A program made the translations under genes and the position numbers. Below the pieces are notes generated by a model. It was not told the origin of the DNA. It saw only the letters and a program-made list of their open reading frames with translations, and made no database searches. DNA of 50,756 nucleotides from DATAQC01 sp051005135 (GTDB lineage Bacteria; Actinomycetota; Acidimicrobiia; Acidimicrobiales; AC-14): positions 1 to 50,756 of the forward strand of contig JBPCJQ010000019.1 of assembly GCA_051005135.1 (NCBI GenBank), read 5' to 3'. Below are positions 1 through 8,027 of the stretch, one piece after another; the first letter of the stretch is position 1; each line of letters opens with the position of its first letter.

Positions 1-1030
1 AGATGACAGAGCCCTGCACGTTCGCCCCACAGATGGTCGCTCCCGAGCTGACCAGGGAGTTCAGCACCCGGCCGGTGCCGTCCACACCCTCGAACACGAA
101 CTTGGCGGGGGGAAGGGTCGGGGCCGATGTGTAGATCGGCCAGCTCTGGTTGTCGAGGTTGAAGGTCGGTTCTGGAGACACGAGGTCCATGTGGGAGCCG
201 TAATAGGCGTCGAGCGTGCCAACGTCACGCCAGTAGGCATGGTCCCGCTCGGTCTCCCCGGGGACCCGGTTCTCCGTGAAGTCGTACACGTGGGCCTCGC
301 CCTGGTCGACGAACATGGGGATGAGGTCCCCGCCCACGTCGTGCTTGGAGCTCTCGTTGGCGGTGTCGGCGCTCACGGCGTCAACTAGCGTCCCCGCCGT
401 GAACACGTAGTTGCCCATGGACGCGAAGATGCGGTCCGGGTCGTCGGGCAGCCCCTTCGCGTCCGACGGCTTCTCGGTAAAGCTGCGGATGACGGTGCCC
501 TCGCCGGGCTCGATGACGCCGGAGGCGCTGGCTTGGTCGAGCGGCACCCGGAGACCGGCCACCGTGACCCCCGCACCCGAGTCGATGTGCTGGCGGACCA
601 TCTGGCGCGGGTCCAGGCGGTAGATGTGATCCGCGCCGAAGACGCAGATGTAGTCCGGTCGCTCCTCGTCGATGAGCTCGAGGTTCTGGTAGATCGCGTC
701 GGCTGAGCCGGCGAACCACCGCGGGCCACTGCGCATCTGGGCCGGCACCGGGCTGACGTAGCTCCCGAGCAGGGTCGACAGGCGCCAGGTCCGGGCGATG
801 TGAAGATTCAGGCTGTTGCTCTTGTACTGGGTGAGGACGACGATCCTCAGATAGCCGCCGTTGGCCAGGTTGGACAGCACGAAGTCGGCCAGCCGGTAGT
901 GACCGCCAAACGGGACCGCGGGCTTGGCTCGGGCCGCGGTGAGGGGGGCGAGCCGCTTGCCCTCACCCCCGGCGAGGACAAGCGAGAGCACGCGGGGATC
1001 CGCGCCTGGCGTCGGGGTCGTCTTGGCCAT
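1..1030 (-). CDS. glgC: Glucose-1-phosphate adenylyltransferase, 3' end cut by window edge
   Basis: Makes ADP-glucose from glucose-1-phosphate and ATP, the committed step of bacterial glycogen synthesis, in the cytoplasm. About 343 of the usual 400-430 residues are present. The nucleotide-binding loop SLVLAGGEGKRLAPLT lies near residues 16-31, followed by AKPAVPFGGHYRLADF, FGADHIYRLDPRQM and SMGNYVFTAG, all in family order. The frame is open to base 1, so the left-handed beta-helix domain runs off the window. The ATG at 1030 is chosen because homology begins right after it; the upstream bases contain only GAGAGGGAC as a possible ribosome site. glpX ends 9 bases upstream on the same strand and a broken glgB follows further up, so this is a storage-carbon cluster. 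Assignment is secure. Confidence 0.95.
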   Translation of the reverse strand, partial: MAKTTPTPGADPRVLSLVLAGGEGKRLAPLTAARAKPAVPFGGHYRLADFVLSNLANGGYLRIVVLTQYKSNSLNLHIARTWRLSTLLGSYVSPVPAQMRSGPRWFAGSADAIYQNLELIDEERPDYICVFGADHIYRLDPRQMVRQHIDSGAGVTVAGLRVPLDQASASGVIEPGEGTVIRSFTEKPSDAKGLPDDPDRIFASMGNYVFTAGTLVDAVSADTANESSKHDVGGDLIPMFVDQGEAHVYDFTENRVPGETERDHAYWRDVGTLDAYYGSHMDLVSPEPTFNLDNQSWPIYTSAPTLPPAKFVFEGVDGTGRVLNSLVSSGATICGANVQGSVI

Positions 1031-1039
1031 TGTCCCTCT

Positions 1040-2020
1040 CTAGCGGCGCGAGCCGGGGAGAGCCTCCACGAAGAGGCCGGGATGACGAGCGGTGACAACG
1101 AACGAGTGGGTTCGCCAGCCCCAGGCCGTCTGCTCGGGGGCTGGGAGGAGCGAGTTCGAGGTGATGCCCGTGACGATGAAGGCGCAGTCCGCGCTGCGGA
1201 CCAGGTCCTCGACGGTCAGCACCCGGTCGAGCTCCGCCTCGTCTGCTTCGAGGCCCGCCCGCTCCTCGTCACTCTGAGGGGCGAGTTTGGCCTGCATGTC
1301 GCCTCCCAGGAGCCGCGTCACGCAGGCGGTGATCACACCTTCGGGCGTGCCGCCCACCCCAAGGGCGAGGTCAGCTCCGCCGTTGGGCAACAGCACCCGA
1401 AGGGAGCCCATGACATCGCCGGCCGGGACCGCGAGCACGCCGGCCCCCCTCTGCCGGATGTGGGCGATCACCTCCTCATGGCGAGGCTTGTCGAGAACCA
1501 CCACCACCAGGTCGCTCACCTCCTTGCCCAACGCTTCCGACACCCGGTCCAGGTTATGGTCCACCGGCGCGTTGACGTCGACCGTCCCCTTGGCGCCCGG
1601 GCCCACGATCAGCTTGTCCATGTAGTAGCCGGACGTGGCCCATAGCGAGCCCGGCGGCCCGACGGCCAGGACCGCGATCGCACCGTCGAGGCCACTGGCG
1701 CAGTAGTCGGTGCCCTCCAACGGGTCGATCGCCAGCTCAAAGGCAGGACCGTCGCCGTCACCGACCTCCTCGCCGGTGTACAGCATGGGCGCCTCGTCCT
1801 TCTCGCCCTCGCCGATCACCACGCGTCCCCTGCCCGGGACGGTTCCCAGGACGTCCTGCATGGCCGCGACCGCCGCGCCGTCGGCAGCCTCTTTGTCGCC
1901 GCGGCCCACCCACGGGACGCACGCGAGCGCGGCGGCCTGCGTCGCTCCGAGCAGATGGAGGGCGAGGCGGTCGGCCCCATAGGCATCGGCGGCTGGCTGC
2001 TGTCTCAGGCTGTCGGTCAT
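1040..2020 (-). CDS. glpX: Class II fructose-1,6-bisphosphatase
   Basis: Hydrolyses fructose-1,6-bisphosphate to fructose-6-phosphate in gluconeogenesis, giving hexose phosphate for the neighbouring glgC. The 326-residue length matches the GlpX family. Visible motifs are WVGRGDKEAADGAAV near residue 40, VVIGEGEKDEAPMLYTGEE (metal site), AIDPLEGT and LGVGGTPEGVITA. The ATG at 2020 is preferred because GGGAGGT sits seven bases upstream and homology starts there. The frame stays open upstream through a permease remnant, so an automatic caller may wrongly extend the protein to 2164. It ends 9 bases before glgC, which suggests co-transcription. Identity is secure; only the start needed a choice. 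Confidence 0.93.
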   Translation of the reverse strand: MTDSLRQQPAADAYGADRLALHLLGATQAAALACVPWVGRGDKEAADGAAVAAMQDVLGTVPGRGRVVIGEGEKDEAPMLYTGEEVGDGDGPAFELAIDPLEGTDYCASGLDGAIAVLAVGPPGSLWATSGYYMDKLIVGPGAKGTVDVNAPVDHNLDRVSEALGKEVSDLVVVVLDKPRHEEVIAHIRQRGAGVLAVPAGDVMGSLRVLLPNGGADLALGVGGTPEGVITACVTRLLGGDMQAKLAPQSDEERAGLEADEAELDRVLTVEDLVRSADCAFIVTGITSNSLLPAPEQTAWGWRTHSFVVTARHPGLFVEALPGSRR

Positions 2021-2230
2021 CGTCGACCTCCCTAAGAGGATCTCCTCGGTGGCGTACGCAGTCGAGGAGATGGCGTCGGAGGAGAAGGTGCCCAGCGCCA
2101 CCACCTTGCGCAGGCGCTGGTACTCCTGCCGCTGGTGGCGATCCGTCGCCCAACGAGGGGCCACTTGAGCGAGGAGTACACGACGCGGAACGATATCCGG
2201 CCGACCGAAGCCACCTGCAACGCAAGGACG
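2021..2230 (-). pseudogene. N-terminal remnant of an APC-family amino-acid permease
   Basis: Two frames read like the cytoplasmic N-terminus and first helix of an APC-superfamily permease. One gives YSSLKWPLVGRRIAT (about 2180-2140); the next, shifted by one base, gives QEYQRLRKVVALGTFSSD then AISSTAYATEEIL (about 2140-2040). Family members have an uninterrupted version ending FSSDALSSVAYATE and then run on for about 600 residues. Here everything after the first helix is missing and glpX begins at once, with its ribosome site inside the permease end. The second frame is continuous with glpX, so a translational fusion is formally possible, but the shift and truncation favour a relic. Confidence 0.6.
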
Positions 2231-2448
2231 GGCCGGTTCGATAGTCAGGCCGGCGAGCGTCGTCGGCGAGCCGGTCGGTCATCTCAGGCAGAGCGTGACG
2301 GCCGGGCTGCTCACCGCCAGACGACCCGGGCCCGCCTGGGGGCCCAGTCGGGAGGACGGCGCTCCGCCAAATGGCTACGGCTCAGGGCGGCAGCTGTTCG
2401 AGCGGGTCGTCGCTGGCCTGCGCCGGCGCACGGACCTCAGCCGGGCAC

Positions 2449-3450
2449 TCAGGACGCGGGGACGAGCCACAGAACTCCCAGTGGGGGCAGGACCAGCTCG
2501 GCTGAAAAGCCAAGCCCGCTGGAGCCCTCCTTGGCTGCGTTCACGGCACCGTTGCTCACGCCGCTGCCGCCGAACTCGACGTCGTCGGTGTTCAGCAGCT
2601 CGCGCCACTCGCCTCCCGTCGGGAGGCCGACGCGGTATCCCTGCCGGCACACCGGCGAGAGGTTGGCGACGCAGGCAAGCGGCGCACCTTGCTCGGGGAA
2701 CCGGAGGAAGGACAACACGTTGGCATCGGCGTCGCTGGCGTCGACCCATCGGAACCCCTCCGGGGTCGTGTCCCGCTGCCACAACGCCGGCTCGGCCCGG
2801 TAGATGCGGTTGAGGCAGCGGACCAGTTCCTGGACACCTCGGTGTTCGGGGTACTGGAGCAGGTGCCAGTCGAGGCTTCGGTCGTGCGCCCACTCTTCGG
2901 ACTGAGCGAGCTCCCCACCCATGAAGAGCAACTGCTTGCCGGGGTGGCCCACATCCAGGCATAGAGGGCGCGGAGGTTGGCGACCTTCTGCCCCCGGTCG
3001 CCGGGCATCCCCCGGGCGCCCAGACGGCAAAGGCGGTACCCGCCACTCCTTCGTGGGTGCGCGGATGGGCCCCGAGCATCTCCCAAAGGCGCCGGTGGCG
3101 CCCCTCGCCCAGAAGGTGCAGGTCGACCTCGCCGACTGTCGGCCAGAAGCGGTAGGGGTCTTCGAGCTCGACCACCGTGGCGTCGCTGTACCGGGCCCGC
3201 AGCCGGTACCCCTCTGTCGCCGCCGGGCACCTGGCCTCGAACACGCCGGCCCGTGGACCCTCGACATCTCGCTGACCTCGCCCCCGACCAGGACGACCGT
3301 CAGCCCGACCGCCCGTGGGCGGTAGGCCAGGAGTCGATCTTCGTGGGGACCGAGCAGGCTGTGGGGGTCGGTGTGCTCACCTGCCACCAGCCGTTCGATC
3401 TCTTCGTCGCGGACGAGAGGCGGGCCGAGGCCCGTCGCGGAAGAGGGCAT
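2449..3450 (-). pseudogene. glgB: 1,4-alpha-glucan branching enzyme, deleted and frameshifted
   Basis: The intact enzyme adds alpha-1,6 branches to glycogen. The N-terminus reads IERLVAGEHTDPHSLLGPHE from about 3400, shifts by one base near 3243, then continues YRLRARYSDATVVELEDPYR, HLLGEGRHRRLWEMLGAHPR and GTAFAVWAPG. At about 3005-3015 the text jumps to MPGDRGQKVANLRALYAWMW, normally some 430-450 residues further on, so the whole catalytic barrel with its Asp and Glu is absent. A second one-base shift near 2945 precedes HPGKQLLFMGGELAQSEEW, and the normal C-terminus follows to 2449. No working enzyme can be made. Just upstream (stop at 3496-3498) is a further tail reading PWRIRVEVGDVPATTPGGDS that I do not recognise. 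Confidence 0.85.
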
Positions 3451-3611
3451 GTCGAGGTCCTACCCATTCTCGTCGATGCCCAGCGGTTGAACGGGTCAGC
3501 TGTCGCCGCCGGGGGTGGTGGCCGGGACGTCCCCGACCTCAACGCGGATGCGCCAGGGGTCCCCCGGGAGCGGCGCATCGCCGCAGGATCGTCCGCCCGG
3601 GTGGGCGGGGG

Positions 3612-3840
3612 AACGCCGCCCGGCTGTCAGCCAAGTACGATCGGCTGCGCTCGGAGTTGGCCAAGAACTCGGGGAACTCGTCCAAACCGCCGTCGCGTGA
3701 CCCGGCCGTCGAGCGCCAGCGCCAAGCCGAGGAACGGCGCGCCAAGAAGGCCCGCGCCGCGGGCGGTAAGCACGCCCGTCGCTCGTTCAGGCCGGAGTTC
3801 AAGTCCGATCGCGCCTGCAACCGCGGCGACCGCTCGATCG
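3612..3840 (+). pseudogene. IS66-family transposase N-terminal fragment
   Basis: The frame reads RLSAKYDRLRSELAKNSGN then SSKPPSRDPAVERQRQAEE and RRAKKARAAGGKHARR. This is the leucine-zipper and SKPPS segment found near the N-terminus of IS66-type transposases. Homology stops near 3820, before the zinc-binding and DDE regions, and no start codon or terminal repeat is evident. Another transposase fragment follows without a gap. I read it as an inactive piece left by nested insertion and deletion. Confidence 0.75.
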
Positions 3841-4008
3841 GGCAAGTGGCGGGACTTCGACCTGACCGAGACGGTCGTTCGGGAGTCGGTGAAGCAAGCC
3901 GACATCGACGCAGGCCGCCGACTCGGCCTGACGACCGTGGAGCGGGAGGAGCTCTCGAAGCTTCGCCGTGAGAACCGCCAGCTTCCGGGAGGACGCGCGT
4001 CGAAGTGA
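3841..4008 (+). pseudogene. IS3-family OrfA transposase fragment
   Basis: The frame gives RDFDLTETVVRESVKQADI then DAGRRLGLTTVEREELSKLR and RENRQLPGGRAS before a TGA. This is the helix-turn-helix exit and leucine zipper of an IS3-type OrfA, where families read ETAVR.WV.QA...DAGRR.GLT..EREEL. The N-terminal part is missing and the zipper ends early with no OrfB behind it. It abuts the IS66 fragment in a different frame, so two unrelated elements are joined here. Confidence 0.75.
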
Positions 4009-4049
4009 ATTGAGGTGCTGGTTGTCGACCGCCGATTTGGATCGTTATC

Positions 4050-4268
4050 TCAGCTGGAGCGCAGGATGAGCCCGGCGACGACGCCGGGGTCCGGTGCTCG
4101 GGCCAGGTCGATCAGTAGGGCAACGGCGTCGGCACCCTGCTGATGAGCGGTGCGCAACAACGTCATGAGCCGTCCCCGGGGTCTCAGCCCCGCGATGCCG
4201 ATCGCCGTAGTGCGCCCTTCCCCCTGCCAGAGCGGAAGGGTGACCCCCAAGTCGCGCTGCGAGGCCAC
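4050..4268 (-). pseudogene. Possible transposase C-terminal fragment (IS66-like?)
   Basis: The minus strand reads RGRLMTLLRTAHQQGADAVA then LLIDLARAPDPGVVAGL before a stop. The pattern LLRTAHQQG.D...LL.DL.RAP resembles the C-terminal end of some actinobacterial IS66-type transposases, as I recall it. The segment before it has no clear similarity to anything. It lies opposite in direction to the IS66 fragment at 3612. The call is weak and rests on one short motif. Confidence 0.3.
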
Positions 4269-4355
4269 CCGGCGTCCCGCACGGGGATCCCTCGGTTCTC
4301 CTGCGCGACCGTTTCGCCTTCTCGGGTGCTCGTTTTCGGGGCACGCAGGGTGCTG

Positions 4356-4811
4356 ATGCGCCGCGCGGCCGCGGCTGTCGAGGCGCTCCCGGACGGCTTC
4401 GTCGCCGCCAGGCTCTCCAATGGCGGCGGCATGTCTGGGTACGTGGCCACCCAGCGGCGGGTCTCCGGGGTGCTGATGCTCTCCGGCGCGCTACCGCTGG
4501 ACAGGCTCGGGGCCGACGCGTGGCCGGCGGGCGTGCCCGCACAGATCCACTACACGGTAGGCGGCCCGTTCCGCCGCCAGGAGTCAATCGACACCGTCGC
4601 GGCGTCGATCCGCGCCGCCGGCTCTCCGGTGGAGGGCAATCCGACCGAGGACTGGGCAAGCGTTCGGGACCGTGTGGCTGATCATCTGAGGGGGCGAGGC
4701 GGCCGGTCCGATTGGGCCCCGACGCAGCTACAGAGCTCGCCGATGCAGCGCGCTGGTACGAAGACACGCGGCCCGAGTCGATCGCAATTGGCCAGGAGCG
4801 CGTTCGGATAG
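4356..4811 (+). pseudogene. Dienelactone hydrolase fragment with toxin-like debris behind it
   Basis: The frame contains LPDGFVAARLSNGGGMSGYV, VSGVLMLSGALPLDRLGADA, WPAGVPAQIHYTVGGPFRRQ and SIDTVAASIRAAGSPVE. This matches the middle of small dienelactone-hydrolase-family alpha/beta hydrolases: the nucleophile elbow (here LSNGG instead of the usual S-M-G) and the strand before the catalytic Asp. The N-terminal third and the catalytic His are missing; after PVE the text drifts. From 4715 a different frame reads AATELADAARWYEDTRP, typical of a ParE/RelE toxin N-terminus, and then degenerates. I interpret the block as a scar where two genes lost most of their length. Confidence 0.55.
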
Positions 4812-4855
4812 CGCTTCGGATGCCAGCGCCCTGCGGAGGAAGGTCAGGCGCACCG

Positions 4856-5461
4856 TCATACCCCAGCTCGTGCCAGCACGTCGTCGTCGCCATCCCTCGG
4901 GTCTTCTTCGATCACCGAGCCCGGCGCTGGCTGGCCTCGCCGGATGCGCTGGCCCACGGTGCGGACCCCCACGCCGACCGCCACGCCGACCATGGTTCCG
5001 GCGATGACGTCGGAGGGGAAATGGCGACCGGCGTGCATCCGTGACCAGCCCACGGCGCCGGTGGCCACGATGAGCCCGGGCACGGCGAGGGGAAGTTGGC
5101 TCCCCGCCGCCACCGTGAATGCCGTGGCCGACGCCATGTGGCCGGAGGGAAACGACGACGTGCGCGGCGCCCGCCCGACGCGGCGCATGCCGACGGCGGC
5201 GGGACCACGAGGCCGAGGCCGACCCACGACTCGCTTGGCGAGAGCGTTGACAAACGAGGAAATTCCCACCGCGGCCAGACCGTCGATCGCTGCGCGCCGA
5301 CCTCTCTTGGCACCAGTGACCGCCAGCACAGTGGCCACTGCTATCCAGAGCTTTCCGTCGTTAGCGGCCCAGGTCGCTGCCGGCAACACCCGTCCCGCAA
5401 TGGGCGAAGGGCCGGTGCTCATCCGGCGAAGCAATCGCCAATCAAGGACCCTCGCCCTCAC
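4856..5461 (-). CDS. PAP2-family membrane lipid phosphatase
   Basis: A 201-residue integral membrane phosphatase. All three PAP2 signatures are present: KRVVGRPRP (near residue 75), SSFPSGHMASATAF (near 102) and SRMHAGRHFPSDVIAG (near 139), giving the phosphate-binding Lys and Arg and the catalytic His pair. Several hydrophobic segments surround them. Relatives dephosphorylate undecaprenyl or decaprenyl pyrophosphate or polyprenyl-phosphoribose; the substrate here cannot be told from sequence. The reading begins MRARVLDWRLLRRMSTGPS, so a start 14 codons later at the internal Met is possible. It stands alone, 62 bases from yihY on the same strand. Confidence 0.88.
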   Translation of the reverse strand: MRARVLDWRLLRRMSTGPSPIAGRVLPAATWAANDGKLWIAVATVLAVTGAKRGRRAAIDGLAAVGISSFVNALAKRVVGRPRPRGPAAVGMRRVGRAPRTSSFPSGHMASATAFTVAAGSQLPLAVPGLIVATGAVGWSRMHAGRHFPSDVIAGTMVGVAVGVGVRTVGQRIRRGQPAPGSVIEEDPRDGDDDVLARAGV

Positions 5462-5522
5462 GGCAACCGTCCCAGGTCCCTGCCGTCTGGGCGCACCGTA
5501 GAGGCAGCGGAGGTGAAGATGC

Positions 5523-6665
5523 CTAGCCCTTCATCTTGGTCGTGTCGCGTGGCTCCAAGAACGGCTCCTTGTCGGCCGGGTGGCCGGCTTCGATCTGGCG
5601 GCCACGCTCGAGCTCGGCGTTGAACTCGGCGCCGAGCAGGACGGCGATGTTGGACAGCCACAGCCACACGAGGAAGATGATCACCCCGCCGAGCGCTCCG
5701 TAGGTCTTGTTGTAGGAGGCGAAGTTGGCCACGTAGAAGGCGAACGCGGCCGAGGCGATGATCCAGACGACGACTGCGACGATCCCGCCCGGGGTGAACC
5801 AACGAAAGCTCGGCTGCTTCACGTTAGGCGACGCCCAGTACAAGATGGCGAACATCACGCTGACGATCAGCAACAGCACCGGCCACTTGGCGATGTCCCA
5901 CACCCCCACCGCTGACTTGCCGATCCCCAAGAGATCGCCGGCCTGGTTGGCGATCCCACCGGTGACGACGACGGCCAAGGCGGTGATCACCAACAGGACC
6001 ACGAGCACCAGGGTCACACCCAGGCGCACCGGGGCCTTCTTCCAGATGGGGCGTCCCTCCTCTATCTCGTAGATGGCGTTGGAGGCCCGCATGAAGGCGG
6101 CCACGTAGCCCGAGGCGGACCACAGGGCGACGGCGATACCAACGATGAAGATGATCCCCCCGCTGCCCTTGCTCTTCTGGAGGTTGGCGATTGCGGTGGA
6201 GAGGATGCCGTTGGCTTGTTGGGGCGCCACCTTCGCCAGGTTGTCGATGAGCGGTTGGGTCGCCGACTTTCCTACCAGCCCGAGGATGGACACCAGGGCC
6301 AGGATGGCCGGGAAGATGGCCAGCACCCCGTAGTAGGTCAGCGCCGCGGCCCGATCTACCAACTCATCCTCTTTGAACTCCCGGATCGTCCTCTTCAACG
6401 CATCCACCCACGACGACTTGTCGAGGTCTGTTGGCGCTTCTGGTTCCTGACCATTGGGCTTCGAATCAGGCTTCGAATCAGACATGGACTCGGGCTCCTG
6501 TCGCTGGGTCTTGTCAGCCTCGGCTTGGCGACGGTGGCGCCGGGACACCCGAGGAGGGGGGGCCGATGGGCTCGAGGACCGTGGGGGCGGGTCCGACGGT
6601 GTTTCGGCGGATCGGGGGGCCTCCCCGCTCGGCTCATCACCCCAATCCGGCGGGTACCAGGTCAC
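5523..6665 (-). CDS. YihY/BrkB-family inner-membrane protein
   Basis: Polytopic membrane protein of the YihY (former RNase BN) family; the biochemical role is unknown. About 120 hydrophilic, Pro/Ser-rich residues precede the core, which begins near WVDALKRTIREFKEDELVDR and then RAAALTYYGVLAIFPAILA, the most conserved YihY segment. Further hallmarks are GGIIFIVGIAVALWSASGYV, RWFTPGGIVAVVVW and YNKTYGALGGVIIFLVWLWL. Six hydrophobic helices are visible. The GTG at 6665 overlaps the preceding stop (GTGA), which supports it; an internal ATG at 6485 is the alternative. It closes a run of envelope and stress genes starting at 8704. Confidence 0.9.
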   Translation of the reverse strand: MTWYPPDWGDEPSGEAPRSAETPSDPPPRSSSPSAPPPRVSRRHRRQAEADKTQRQEPESMSDSKPDSKPNGQEPEAPTDLDKSSWVDALKRTIREFKEDELVDRAAALTYYGVLAIFPAILALVSILGLVGKSATQPLIDNLAKVAPQQANGILSTAIANLQKSKGSGGIIFIVGIAVALWSASGYVAAFMRASNAIYEIEEGRPIWKKAPVRLGVTLVLVVLLVITALAVVVTGGIANQAGDLLGIGKSAVGVWDIAKWPVLLLIVSVMFAILYWASPNVKQPSFRWFTPGGIVAVVVWIIASAAFAFYVANFASYNKTYGALGGVIIFLVWLWLSNIAVLLGAEFNAELERGRQIEAGHPADKEPFLEPRDTTKMKG

Positions 6666-7579
6666 GGGCGCCGGCGTGGGGTGGCGGCTTCCGGCCGGAC
6701 GACGGTACGTGGAGGCCTGGCAGCGACCGGTGGCCGTTTGGGCGCCGGAGCTGTCATTGGTGCACGCCTGGGCGCCGGTGGCGCCTTCTTGGCCTGGCCC
6801 TTCACCGCCCCCGCCGCTCCCTTGGCCTGCTTCTTCATCGTTGTCGTCGCGGCTTTGGTCCTTTCGGCCACGGTTTGGGTTGCATCGGACGCTTCGCCCT
6901 TCACATGACCAACCGAGGACTGGGCCTGGCCCTTCACCTCCTCCACGGCCCCAGTAGCCGTGTCCTTCACCGACTCCAGGCCGGCTTGGGCCGTCGACTG
7001 CAGCTCACCGGCGATGTTCTTGCCCACCTCGGTCGCTTCCTTGGCCAGGGGCTGCAGGTGCTCCTTCGCCTTCTCGGTCAGTTGGCGCTCACGGTCGGTG
7101 GCCGGCAGCAGAGCGGCGGCAAAGAAGCCACCGGCGAACGCCAGAAGCCCGGCGGCCACCGGGTTGCCCTCGGCCTTTTGCCGCACCGCGTCCGGGGCGT
7201 CGCCCAACGTGTCGGTCACCGAGCTGGCTGCCTTGGTCGCCTTCTTGGCCACCGCCTTGCCCTGAGACTTGGGCGCGGCGATGGCGCCTCGCTGCGGGCC
7301 CCGGGCAGGCCGCGCGACCACCGGAACAGTGGCTGCAGAGCTGTTGTCGCTGCCCACCGCGCTGCGCAGCCCTCGGCGGGCCACCTCGGTCCCGCGCTGG
7401 GTCAGGCGCCGGGGGCTGAAACGGACCTTGACGCCGCGGATCTTGTCGGCAGCGTCGGATTTGGCCCGGGCCACCACCTTCTTGGGGGCCACCCGGTCAC
7501 CGATGGCCTCGAGGGTCTCGCCCAGGTCGTCGCGGACGTCGTCGATCTCGCTGCGGATCTCTTCAGGGGGCTTTTCCAT
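6662..7579 (-). CDS. DUF3618 protein with long Ala/Lys-rich helical tail
   Basis: The first 40 residues, EEIRSEIDDVRDDLGETLEA then IGDRVAPKKVVARAK, are the DUF3618 signature. A short hydrophobic stretch (VAAGLLAFAGGFFAAALL) lies in the middle, followed by about 100 residues of repeated Thr/Ala/Lys amphipathic helix of the type seen in LEA-like or apolipoprotein-like stress proteins (for example ATGAVEEVKGQAQSSVGHVK), and a basic Pro-rich end. The ATG at 7579 has GGAGGAA seven bases upstream, better than the in-frame codon at 7621. It lies one base after the Holin-X gene and overlaps yihY by four bases. A membrane-attached envelope or DNA-surface role is likely but unproved. Confidence 0.82.
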   Translation of the reverse strand: MEKPPEEIRSEIDDVRDDLGETLEAIGDRVAPKKVVARAKSDAADKIRGVKVRFSPRRLTQRGTEVARRGLRSAVGSDNSSAATVPVVARPARGPQRGAIAAPKSQGKAVAKKATKAASSVTDTLGDAPDAVRQKAEGNPVAAGLLAFAGGFFAAALLPATDRERQLTEKAKEHLQPLAKEATEVGKNIAGELQSTAQAGLESVKDTATGAVEEVKGQAQSSVGHVKGEASDATQTVAERTKAATTTMKKQAKGAAGAVKGQAKKAPPAPRRAPMTAPAPKRPPVAARPPRTVVRPEAATPRRRP

Positions 7580-7580
7580 A

Positions 7581-8027
7581 TCAGTTCCTCCACGGGTCGG
7601 GATAGGTGGGGCCGCTCGCACCCCGCTGCAATGACTCCTTGGCCGTCTCCACGTCCTGTTTCACCGTCTCCACCGTCTGTTCGGGCATGGGGCTGACTTC
7701 GGCCAACTTGGCCTTGCCTTTGAGGGCGGCAACAGCGGCCACGGCGAGGAGCAGAACTCCCACGACGAGGAAGGCCAGCCCCGTGGCGATGAGCTCGGCC
7801 AGGCCCCAGGCGGCAGCGAAGGCCAACACGATGGCGGCGATGAAGGCCACCACACCTGCCGCGGCGAAGGCGCCAATACCCTTGCCGGCTTTGCTCACTT
7901 CCTCCTTGACCTCTGCCTTGGCCAGCTCCATCTCCTTGCGGACGAGAGCCTGGACCTGGCTGGTCAGATCGGAGAGCAGCTCACCCAGCGGCCGTTCCTC
8001 ATCGGGCGATGACGTAGGGTTCACCAT
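7581..8027 (-). CDS. Actinobacterial Holin-X / phage holin family III protein
   Basis: A protein of about 148 residues with an amphipathic N-terminus (LLSDLTSQVQALVRKEMELA then KAEVKEE) followed by two hydrophobic helices (GIGAFAAAGVVAFIAAIVLA and LAFLVVGVLLLAVAAVAAL) and a charged tail. This is the arrangement of the putative Actinobacterial Holin-X (DUF1469) family, which is chromosomal and not tied to phage lysis. ATG at 8027 forms TGATG with the preceding stop; a GTG at 8030 and one at 8024 are alternatives, with GGGGGGAGGTG just upstream. Translationally coupled to both neighbours, so the trio probably acts together at the membrane. Confidence 0.85.
   Translation of the reverse strand: MVNPTSSPDEERPLGELLSDLTSQVQALVRKEMELAKAEVKEEVSKAGKGIGAFAAAGVVAFIAAIVLAFAAAWGLAELIATGLAFLVVGVLLLAVAAVAALKGKAKLAEVSPMPEQTVETVKQDVETAKESLQRGASGPTYPDPWRN

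Noticed and set aside
3315..3611. Coding sequence on the plus strand upstream of the IS66 fragment
   Set aside because: That part is antisense to the glgB N-terminus and shows no transposase similarity until 3612.
6662..8027. Holin-X as evidence of a prophage
   Set aside because: No phage structural, lysin or integrase genes are near, and the family is chromosomal in Actinobacteria.
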